This document shows, piece after piece, positions 58,083 to 64,000 of a stretch of 64,000 nt of DNA. Each line of letters opens with the position of its first letter. The first letter of the stretch is position 1. The DNA lies in contig NZ_KQ947990.1 of assembly GCF_001513975.1 (NCBI RefSeq), positions 296,311 to 360,310 of the forward strand, written 5' to 3'. The position numbers were made by a program, and so were the translations under genes. The stretch comes from Streptomyces curacoi. GTDB taxonomy: Bacteria; Actinomycetota; Actinomycetes; Streptomycetales; Streptomycetaceae. The notes beneath the pieces are model-generated. The model was not told the DNA's origin. It saw nothing but the letters and a program-made list of their open reading frames with translations, and ran no database searches.

Positions 58083-58904
58083 GTGCGCACGACCATGCGC
58101 TCATCCATGTGCACATCCATGCGCTCATCCATGCGCCTTGCCCTGCTCGGCACCAGCCTCGCGCTGGTCGCCACCGCCACCGGGGCCACCGCCGCCCAGG
58201 CGGAAGACGGCGGCTCGGGCAACATCACGATCGACAAGGTCGTCGTCAACGGCGGCAAGCCGGTCGTGGTCGGTACCACCAACGTGGTGTCCGCCAAGGT
58301 CTCCGTGACCGCCTCGGACGATTCGGGCATCGCTAAGACCACGTACATCAGCGCCGACGGTCCGAACCCGAACTTCGCGCAGATCTGGTACGACGACGGC
58401 GAGATCACCTGCGTCGAGGTGAGCGCCACCACGTCGACCTGCACGGGCACGCTGACGTTCGACCCACAGGCGTCGACCGGCTTCGTCGACAACAACGCGG
58501 CGGCCACCTGGAACCTCGCCACCCTGGTCTCCGCCCATGACTACGACTACATCCACCGTGACGCGGCCACCACGTTCAAGGTGCAGCGCTACTCGAAGCT
58601 GACGGTCAACGCCTCGCCGGAGCCGGTGAAGAAGGGCAAGACCATCACGGTCACCGGCAAGCTCTCCCGGGCCAACTGGGAGGACAACCAGTACCACGGC
58701 TACACCAACCAGCCGGTGAAGCTGCAGTTCCGTAAGAAGGGCAGCAGCACCTACACCACGGTGAAGACGATCAAGTCCAACTCGACGGGCGACCTGAAGA
58801 CAACGGTCACGGCCTCCGTGGACGGCTACTTCCGCTACAGCTTCGCGGGCACGTCCACGACTCCGGCGGTGAACGCGACCGGCGACTTCGTGGACGTCCA
58901 GTAG
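58083..58904 (+). CDS. Secreted protein with Ig-like/beta-sandwich domains, function unknown
   Basis: 273 residues from GTG 58083 with GGGGGGAC upstream. Signal peptide with five possible Met starts (MRTTMRSSMCTSMRSSMRLA) followed by LALLGTSLALVATATGATA and cleavage near AQAEDG. Mature part: ITIDKVVVNGGKPVVVG, TASDDSGIAKTTYISADGPN, then a second strand-rich domain KLTVNASPEPVKKGKTITVT, VDGYFRYSFAGTSTTPAV. One Cys pair (ITCVEVS, STCTGTL). Looks like a surface or matrix protein. Follows the YVTN gene by 93 nt. Confidence 0.85.
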   Translation: MRTTMRSSMCTSMRSSMRLALLGTSLALVATATGATAAQAEDGGSGNITIDKVVVNGGKPVVVGTTNVVSAKVSVTASDDSGIAKTTYISADGPNPNFAQIWYDDGEITCVEVSATTSTCTGTLTFDPQASTGFVDNNAAATWNLATLVSAHDYDYIHRDAATTFKVQRYSKLTVNASPEPVKKGKTITVTGKLSRANWEDNQYHGYTNQPVKLQFRKKGSSTYTTVKTIKSNSTGDLKTTVTASVDGYFRYSFAGTSTTPAVNATGDFVDVQ

Positions 58905-59090
58905 CGGCGTACTGGGAGCGGTTCCGAGACCTGATACGGGATGTCCGGTAGGTGGACCGTCCTCACCGGGACGGCACCCCCTACCGGTGCCCCCGGGTCT
59001 CCAGTGACCGCCTGGCGGGCAATGACGCGGCCCCCACGGTGCAAGGTCCAACCCGATCGCACCGTTGTTCCGTCTTGTCCGCGCCCAAGA

Positions 59091-59441
59091 TCAGCTCGAA
59101 CGGGGAGCGGGACTTTCGGACGCTTCGTTCGCGGCCCGGCGGTACTCGGCGTTGATGCGCTGAGCCTCCTCAAGCTGCTCCTCAAGGATGATGATGCGGC
59201 ATGCAGCCTCGATCGGGGTTCCCCTGTCGACGAGCTCGCGGGCGCGAGCGGCGATCCGCAGTTGGTAGCGGGAGTACCGGCGATGTCCGCCCTCCGAGCG
59301 CAGCGGAGTAATCAGCCGAGCCTCACCGATGGCTCGGAGGAAGCCGGGGGTGGTGCCGAGCATTTCGGCGGCCCGGCCCATGGTGTACGCGGGGTAGTCG
59401 TCGTCGTCCAGACGATCGCTGAGTGGGGTATCTGCTGCCAT
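59091..59441 (-). CDS. MerR-type helix-turn-helix regulator
   Basis: 116 residues from ATG 59441, with GAGGTGAC directly upstream. MerR HTH: YTMGRAAEMLGTTPGFLRAI, GEARLITPLRSEGGHRRYSR (residues 17-60), followed by RIAARARELVDRGTPIEAAC and a coiled coil (IILEEQLEEAQRINAEYRRA). HspR/BldC-like short form without an effector domain. A perfect hairpin (59467-59498) is just upstream, so transcription probably starts in or just before it. Confidence 0.88.
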   Translation of the reverse strand: MAADTPLSDRLDDDDYPAYTMGRAAEMLGTTPGFLRAIGEARLITPLRSEGGHRRYSRYQLRIAARARELVDRGTPIEAACRIIILEEQLEEAQRINAEYRRAANEASESPAPRSS

Positions 59442-59466
59442 GTCACCTCGTTGTGCAACGCGTCGA

Positions 59467-59498
59467 GGGGCCCTGGTGCCGTACGGCACCAGGGCCCC
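59467..59498. terminator. Perfect 32-bp palindrome upstream of the MerR-type gene
   Basis: GGGGCCCTGGTGCC-GTAC-GGCACCAGGGCCCC: 14-bp arms plus a self-complementary GTAC centre. Could terminate minus-strand transcripts entering from the right or insulate the MerR-type promoter. Confidence 0.65.
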
Positions 59499-60128
59499 GA
59501 AGGAAATGAAACACCATCTGTCGGCCCTAATGCTCTGCCGACCTTCTGTTTCCGCTACCCGGCCCGGCAAGGGGAGGGGTGCGGGGATCGCGGCTGCGTG
59601 ACCGGGGACCACCATCCATTCCGGGGTCTTGCGGTACCCGGACCGAGGTCTTCCCGGGCCGGGCGATCCTGATGGCGTCTGCTCCTCCGTCCTTTCTCTG
59701 AACCGACCACTTGGTGAAACGAGTACTGCGGTACTGCTCGGTGATGCTGTTGGCAGCCCCTCGATATGCGGGCCGCCCAGTGCGGCTCTCAGTCCCGTCA
59801 CCGTTCTGGGAACACCTTGGCTTCGGAGCTCCAGAGCCGCACTGACCTGCGAACTTACGTACTGCTTCCCGCCAGTTCGTGTCTGCCGGGTCTCGCTTGA
59901 CCGTGTCAACGAGAAAAAGGTTAACCGTGCCAGGAGCCAATGTCTACTCCGGCAAGAGTAGATTTTAGAGCTCAGGAGCCACAGGTCTCCTGTGACCTGC
60001 GATAACGGGTGGAACAAGTCGTCGTGGGCGGCGAGAACGTGGTCCCGTCCCTCAGAGCTTGGTCGGGCAGTCGCCTCTTGCCGTCCTGGCAGCCGTCCCA
60101 TGCTCAGGGGCAGTGGAGAGCGATACGG
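59499..60128. other. Long non-coding or decayed stretch between the MerR-type gene and the cold-shock operon
   Basis: No frame here has a convincing start site or family resemblance. The best minus-strand frame (59527-59940, TTG start) reads FTKWSVQRKDGGADAIRIA but is otherwise featureless. Base composition is less GC-rich than in flanking genes. A small stem TCTACTC (59943-59949)/GAGTAGA (59956-59962) followed by TTTT looks like a plus-strand terminator or a small RNA end. Confidence 0.4.
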
Positions 60129-60173
60129 CGGGCGGCCATACGACGGGCGGCCATACGACGGGCGGCCATACGA
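60129..60173. repeat. Three perfect 15-bp direct repeats
   Basis: CGGGCGGCCATACGA at 60129-60143, 60144-60158 and 60159-60173 without mismatch, immediately next to the palindrome 60174-60215. Confidence 0.85.
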
Positions 60174-60215
60174 CGGTGAGGGCCCTGCCGACGCGCGTCG
60201 GCAGGGCCCTCACCG
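60174..60215. terminator. 42-bp perfect palindrome, terminator of the helicase operon
   Basis: 21-bp arms with their centre at 60194/60195 (CGGTGAGGGCCCTGCC on one side and its complement on the other), 29 nt past the stop of the SCO5918-like gene at 60245. Likely strong terminator for the leftward operon. Confidence 0.8.
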
Positions 60216-60244
60216 GGTCTCTGATGGCGGTTGCCCGCCTGTGC

Positions 60245-60559
60245 TCACACCTCCGGGGAGGTGGTGCCCCCGAGCAGCGCCGAAGCGGTCTGGAGCGGAG
60301 TGGGGACACCCACCGGCGCGGTCCCGGGGTGCTCGTGGCAGGTGAAGCCGAGGCGGGTCATGGCCCGGACGACCTCGCCGCTGGTGAAGTCGCGGCGGTC
60401 CTGACGTGTGATGACCTGGCCTACTTGCTTGACCGGGTAGCGGCGGCGGCCGATGGTCACGGACTCACCCGTGACGAGCTCGGCCCTGACGCCCTTCATC
60501 GAGGCCAGCACCCCGCTCTTGGTCAGCTCGAACGGGTACCGGGCGATGACACAGCGCAT
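60245..60559 (-). CDS. SCO5918-family small protein
   Basis: 104 residues from ATG 60559 (MRCVIARYPFELTKSGVLAS). I recognise this as the SCO5918-type family that accompanies DEAD-box helicases in Streptomyces. The sequence has RAELVTGESVTIGRRRYPVK and QVITRQDRRDFTSGEVVRAM; the latter half may bind nucleic acid. Function unknown. Last gene of the helicase-CBS-SCO5918 operon. Confidence 0.85.
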   Translation of the reverse strand: MRCVIARYPFELTKSGVLASMKGVRAELVTGESVTIGRRRYPVKQVGQVITRQDRRDFTSGEVVRAMTRLGFTCHEHPGTAPVGVPTPLQTASALLGGTTSPEV

Positions 60560-60606
60560 GATGCCTCACAGAGAGGAAGGAGAACGGGCTGACCGGGCGA
60601 GGTGGA

Positions 60607-60954
60607 TCAGCGGGCGAGGGTGAGGACGCCCGGGGGCCGGCCATGCTCCCCGACGGCGTCGGGCCGAGCACCGGGCGCGGTGAACGGTGCGTCGAGGATG
60701 TCCCGTAGCCGGATCCGGTCCGTGTAGGTGGGGTTGCCCCGCAGAACGGCGAGCCGGGCCAGGGTGATCAGGCCCGTGCTCTGGTCGTCCCCGTCGCACA
60801 GGACGAGGTGATCGACACGGGCACCGGCCATGAGGGACAGCGCCACCTCCACCGTCATGTCGTCACAGACCCGAGGTCCGGACCTGTCCCTGCCGTCGAC
60901 CACGGCCTTGGGGGAGCGATCCGCTACCTGGTGCTGCGGCTGAGCCGTCGTCAT
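60607..60954 (-). CDS. CBS-domain protein
   Basis: 115 residues from ATG 60954. CBS-type core: VCDDMTVEVALSLMAGARVD, HLVLCDGDDQSTGLITLARL, RIRLRDILDAPF. CBS pairs bind adenosine ligands and sense energy state. Only about one and a half CBS motifs are visible, so it is short. It sits between the DEAD-box helicase and the SCO5918-like gene in the same direction. Confidence 0.85.
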   Translation of the reverse strand: MTTAQPQHQVADRSPKAVVDGRDRSGPRVCDDMTVEVALSLMAGARVDHLVLCDGDDQSTGLITLARLAVLRGNPTYTDRIRLRDILDAPFTAPGARPDAVGEHGRPPGVLTLAR

Positions 60955-60998
60955 AGGTGCCTCCTGCCGGAAGTGGTGGGCTGGTGATCACGGCGGCT

Positions 60999-62489
60999 CT
61001 AGGCGGCCGAGCCGAAGCTGGTCCGCCGCTGTGCCCTGCGCGCCGCTTCACCGACGGGCCGGCCCTGTCCGGCGTGGCCCCGGCGGCCTCGACGGCTCCG
61101 GGACGGGGAAGACGCGCCGCGGGGACGTTCCACGTCCGGCGCGGTGATGACGACCGGGACACCGGAAGGGGTCTGGGCACCTGTGATGCGGCTCAGCTCC
61201 GCCTCGCCCGACCGCACCTGGGCGATCCGGGGAGTGATGCCCGCCGAAGCCATCAGCCGGCTCATGCCGCGACGCTGATCAGGGGTCACCAGGGTGACGA
61301 CGCTGCCGGACTCGCCGGCGCGGGCCGTACGACCGCCGCGGTGCAGGTAGTCCTTGTGGTCACTGGGCGGATCCACATTGACGACCAGGTCGAGGTTGTC
61401 GACGTGGATCCCGCGCGCGGCGACGTTGGTCGCCACCAGGACCGTCACATGCCCGCTCTTGAACTGGGAAAGGGTCCGCGTGCGCTGCGGCTGGGACTTG
61501 CCACCGTGCAGGGACGCGGCGCGGACACCGTTGCTCAGCAGGTGCTTGGCCAGCCGGTCCACCGCGTGCTTGGTGTCGAGGAACATGATCACTCGACCGT
61601 CTCGCGCCGCGATCTCGGTGGTCGTCCGATGCTTGTCCGCGTCGTGCACATGGAGTACGTGGTGCTCCATCGTGGTGACCGCGCCTGCGGACGGGTCGAC
61701 GGAGTGGACCACCGGGTCCGTGAGGTAGCGGCGGACCAGCGCGTCGACGTTGCGGTCCAGGGTGGCCGAGAAGAGCATCCGCTGCCCGTCGGGACGCACC
61801 TGGTCGAGCAGGGCGGTGACCTGGGGCATGAAGCCCATGTCGGCCATTTGGTCGGCCTCGTCGAGGACCGTGATGCCGACATCGTCCAGCCGGCAGTCGC
61901 CACGGTCGATGAGGTCCTTGAGCCGCCCGGGCGTCGCGACGACCACCTCGGCCCCGGCACGTAGCGCACCGGCCTGCCTGCCGATGGACATTCCACCGAC
62001 GACGGTGGTCAGCCGCAGGTTCACGGAGCGGGCGTACGGAGTGAGCGCGTCGGTGACCTGCTGGGCGAGCTCGCGGGTGGGGACGAGGACGAGGGCGAGC
62101 GGCTGCCGCGGCTCGGCACGCCGCCCGGCTGTACGGGCCAGTACGGCGAGGCCGAAGGCGAGGGTCTTGCCCGAGCCGGTGCGGCCACGGCCGAGTACGT
62201 CACGACCGGCCAGGGAGTTCGGCAGGGTCGTTGCCTGGATGGGGAACGGTGCGGTCACGCCCTCGCGGCCGAGCGTGACCAACAGCCGTGCAGGCATGGT
62301 GAGATCGGCGAACGACCCGACGGCGGGCAGCCCGGGCGTGATCGTCTTCGGCGGCGCGAACTCGCCCTGTACGGCCCGTCCGGCCTGTCGATCTCCCTGG
62401 CCCTTGGAACGGCGGGGACCACTGGAGCGGTTGCCGCCGGTGCCTCCTCCGAAGCGGTCATATGTGCGAGATGTGTGGGTACGCTGCAT
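60999..62489 (-). CDS. DEAD-box RNA helicase (cold-shock type)
   Basis: 496 residues from ATG 62489 (GGAAGG upstream). All main motifs: Q-motif region PFPIQATTLPNSLAGRDVLG, Walker A RTGSGKT (about residue 98), PTRELAQQV, TPGRLKDL, DEAD in VLDEADQMADMGF (about 205), SAT in LFSATL (about 237), and HRGGRTARAGESG. The C-terminal 70 residues are Arg/Ser-rich and disordered, and likely bind RNA. It unwinds structured RNA in the cold. First gene of the helicase-CBS-SCO5918 operon, downstream of the cold-shock gene and its terminator. Confidence 0.95.
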   Translation of the reverse strand: MQRTHTSRTYDRFGGGTGGNRSSGPRRSKGQGDRQAGRAVQGEFAPPKTITPGLPAVGSFADLTMPARLLVTLGREGVTAPFPIQATTLPNSLAGRDVLGRGRTGSGKTLAFGLAVLARTAGRRAEPRQPLALVLVPTRELAQQVTDALTPYARSVNLRLTTVVGGMSIGRQAGALRAGAEVVVATPGRLKDLIDRGDCRLDDVGITVLDEADQMADMGFMPQVTALLDQVRPDGQRMLFSATLDRNVDALVRRYLTDPVVHSVDPSAGAVTTMEHHVLHVHDADKHRTTTEIAARDGRVIMFLDTKHAVDRLAKHLLSNGVRAASLHGGKSQPQRTRTLSQFKSGHVTVLVATNVAARGIHVDNLDLVVNVDPPSDHKDYLHRGGRTARAGESGSVVTLVTPDQRRGMSRLMASAGITPRIAQVRSGEAELSRITGAQTPSGVPVVITAPDVERPRGASSPSRSRRGRRGHAGQGRPVGEAARRAQRRTSFGSAA

Positions 62490-62661
62490 GCGGAACCTTC
62501 CTTGATGGGGCACGTAGCAAGGAATTCCCGCAGCAGATGAGCGGCGCAGAGAATTTCGAGACGAGCCAATGTCGATGTGGGGTGAGTCGGAGCGACGGGG
62601 AATGTTTCACCGGTCGATGCTGTGGTGGAGCCGTCCCGTCGCGCACCCTGAAAAAGCAGCG

Positions 62662-62698
62662 AGCTGGGGCCCGCACCCCAGAGGTGCGGGCCCCAGCT
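62662..62698 (-). terminator. Intrinsic terminator of the cold-shock gene
   Basis: 16-bp perfect arms AGCTGGGGCCCGCACC (62662-62677) and their complement (62683-62698), 5-nt loop; on the minus strand the stem is followed after a few nt by TTTTT (complement of 62652-62656). The strongest rho-independent signal in the window. Confidence 0.92.
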
Positions 62699-62722
62699 GC
62701 GAAATATGCGTCAGCCTCGGTG

Positions 62723-62926
62723 TCAGGCGGGAACGATGTTCTCGGCCGTCGGGCCCTTCTGGCCCTGCGCGATGTCGAACGACACCTTCTGGCCTTCCAG
62801 CAGCTCGCGGAAGCCCTGGGCGGCGATGTTCGAGTAGTGGGCGAAGACGTCGGCGCCGCCGCCGTCCTGCTCGATGAAGCCGAAACCCTTTTCCGCGTTG
62901 AACCACTTCACGGTGCCAGTAGCCAT
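62723..62926 (-). CDS. Cold-shock protein (CspA family)
   Basis: 67 residues from ATG 62926 with GAAGGAG (62940-62934). Single OB-fold: RNP1 KGFGFIEQDGG, RNP2 DVFAHYSNI, and GQKVSFDIAQGQKGPTAENI. It binds single-stranded RNA/DNA as an RNA chaperone. A leader hairpin lies at 62954-62976. It precedes the DEAD-box operon on the same strand; the two act in the same process (keeping RNA unfolded at low temperature). Confidence 0.97.
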   Translation of the reverse strand: MATGTVKWFNAEKGFGFIEQDGGGADVFAHYSNIAAQGFRELLEGQKVSFDIAQGQKGPTAENIVPA

Positions 62927-62953
62927 GTTATTTCTCCTTCGGAGGCGGTGTCA

Positions 62954-62976
62954 GGAATTCACTCTGTGCGAATTCC
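62954..62976 (-). promoter_or_regulatory. Leader hairpin of the cold-shock gene
   Basis: Arms GGAATTC (62954-62960) and GAATTCC (62970-62976), 9-nt loop, 27 nt upstream of the start codon. A GAATTCCT element also occurs in the leader of the helicase gene (near 62521-62528). Possible temperature-dependent leader structure; low evidence. Confidence 0.45.
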
Positions 62977-63586
62977 GTGTCGCCGTGATGATTACCCCGT
63001 CGGAAATGAACCTTCTGGCAACCACACCTGCAACTGAGATCGACAGTAGCACGGTGCGACCGGCCCTGCGCGGTCCATAATTTCGAGTCGGCTGACGGCC
63101 GAGGAATACTCGCCGTGCCCGGTGCTTGTTTCTCATGTCGCGGACACAGATATTGCTCTCCGTCGGCGCGGCCTTTCTGCCGTGCACTTCCGCCCACAGC
63201 CCCATGACCTCCGCCGACGGGAGATGTGCCGCTGCCACCGTCGTCAGCGGACGGCACAGCTCAGGACGCGCCGAAACTCCACTACCGCGATGAAGGTCAC
63301 ATCCCCCGCGAAGAGCGCGTCGGCCGGTGGTGTGGTCGGCAGACAGCCGGACGGGACCGCCCGCACCCGCGCAGCAGTCGGCCACAACAGTTTGATCACC
63401 GGACTGCCAGGTGGCGCGGGAACTCCACCGGTTTGCTGAGGAACCGGTGGCTGAGCGGTGGGCTGTGCCGGCCCCCGTACTGCTGGAGCCTTGGCTGGAG
63501 GCGGTGCCTGGGCCGGGGTCGGGCGTACTCTTCGTGGTGTCTACGGCGTCACATAGCGGGCGCCGAACCACTGGAGGCAATACCTC
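62977..63586. other. Non-coding interval between the cold-shock gene and rpoA
   Basis: About 610 bp with no credible gene. It must contain the leftward cold-shock promoter and the rightward rpoA promoter. An inverted repeat CCACCGGTT (63425-63433)/AACCGGTGG (63442-63450) with an 8-nt loop lies 137 nt before rpoA. No remnant of rpsK, rpsM or rpsD is readable. Confidence 0.6.
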
Positions 63587-64000
63587 GTGCTGATTGCTCA
63601 GCGTCCGTCCCTGACCGAAGAGGTTGTTGACGAGTTCCGTTCCCGGTTCGTGATCGAGCCGCTGGAGCCGGGCTTCGGTTACACCCTCGGCAACTCCCTG
63701 CGTCGTACGCTCCTCTCCTCGATCCCGGGTGCGGCGGTCACGTCCATTCGCGTCGACGGCATCCTGCATGAGTTCACCACCGTGCCGGGCGTCAAGGAGG
63801 ACGTCACCGACCTGATCCTCAACATCAAGCAGCTGGTCGTGTCGTCCGAGCACGACGAGCCGGTTGTGATGTACCTGCGCAAGCAGGGCCCGGGTCTGGT
63901 CACCGCCGCCGACATCGCGCCCCCGGCCGGTGTCGAGGTGCACAACCCCGACCTGGTCCTCGCCACGCTCAACGGCAAGGGCAAGCTGGAGATGGAACTG
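63587..64000 (+). CDS. rpoA: RNA polymerase alpha subunit, N-terminal part (runs off the window)
   Basis: 138 residues visible from GTG 63587, with GGAGG (63573-63577). Alpha N-terminal domain 1 is unmistakable: MLIAQRPSLTEEVVDEFRSR, LEPGFGYTLGNSLRRTLLSS (dimerisation core) and VPGVKEDVTDLILNIKQLV. Alpha dimerises and nucleates RNA polymerase assembly. In Streptomyces rpoA normally follows rpsM-rpsK in the ribosomal operon; here the previous 600 bp are non-coding and the next gene is divergent, so this copy stands alone. It may be a second rpoA with its own promoter. Confidence 0.95.
   Translation, partial: MLIAQRPSLTEEVVDEFRSRFVIEPLEPGFGYTLGNSLRRTLLSSIPGAAVTSIRVDGILHEFTTVPGVKEDVTDLILNIKQLVVSSEHDEPVVMYLRKQGPGLVTAADIAPPAGVEVHNPDLVLATLNGKGKLEMEL

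Noticed and set aside
60129..60173. Short direct repeats as a CRISPR array
   Set aside because: Units are contiguous 15-mers without spacers, and no cas gene is present.
62927..63586. A truncated ribosomal protein gene upstream of rpoA
   Set aside because: No frame shows residues typical of S11, S13 or S4; the stretch appears non-coding.

Overview
The window is very GC-rich with dense, short-spaced genes on both strands and frequent GTG/TTG starts and 4-nt stop/start overlaps. Its gene content is that of a Streptomyces chromosome: an AfsR-type SARP-NB-ARC-TPR regulator followed by the tiny AfsS peptide, three WhiJ-type XRE/DUF397 cassettes, F420-dependent luciferase-like enzymes with an FO synthase, and many secreted or membrane proteins of unknown function. 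I see no tRNA, rRNA, CRISPR array, IS element or prophage.

Region by region. 1-232: the end of a secreted or wall-type protein. 240-4242 and 7850-18621: a catabolic island (enoyl-CoA hydratase, DUF35 protein, Ltp2-like thiolase, acyl-CoA synthetase, amidohydrolase, two F420-type LLM oxidoreductases, SDR, D-aminoacylase-like hydrolase, aldehyde dehydrogenase, alpha/beta hydrolase). It is interrupted by afsS/afsR (4306-7662), an orphan LuxR-type regulator, and two paralogous secreted proteins. The island is tied together by seven copies of a palindrome CTGAC-N5-GTCAG (2611, 2638, 7814, 12441, 13276, 13335, 37917). In several promoters its left arm sits where the -35 box should be. The last copy controls a divergent SDR/unknown pair about 20 kb away.

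18628-30336: F420-type reductase, EEP nuclease, first XRE/DUF397 cassette with a DUF1963-like cargo, PHP-type secreted hydrolase, another LLM enzyme, fbiC, a YkuD-like protein without the catalytic Cys, and membrane proteins. 30431-41342: second XRE/DUF397 cassette with a methyltransferase cargo and a divergent RsbW-like ATPase, a winged-helix-like protein, an ADP-ribosylglycohydrolase-like protein that has lost its metal motifs, an SSS symporter, the third XRE/DUF397 pair, and a GOLPH3-like protein. 41596-51409: a D,D-carboxypeptidase with a very long acidic N-terminus, a membrane protein, MerR and ArsR-like regulators with visible operators, glutathione peroxidase, an MFS exporter, a methyltransferase and an SRPBCC protein. 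51486-58904: UvrA-like ABC protein with heptamer repeats upstream, VOC, AraC, PadR and TetR regulators, a YVTN propeller and a secreted protein. 59091-62926: a minus-strand cold-shock module (CspA-like protein, DEAD-box helicase, CBS protein, SCO5918-like protein) plus a MerR-like regulator. 63587-64000: the start of rpoA, unusually without rpsK or any other ribosomal gene upstream.

How it may work together: a TetR-type repressor (not in the visible cluster) probably senses an acyl-CoA intermediate and controls CoA activation, beta-oxidation-like steps, retro-aldol cleavage and F420-dependent redox steps. The F420 cofactor is supplied by fbiC in the same window. The most unusual observations are the operator regulon that brackets afsS/afsR, the orphan rpoA beside a cold-shock operon, two probable pseudoenzymes, and DUF397 genes translationally coupled to different cargo genes. 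All functional statements are from reading the sequence; no database search was run.
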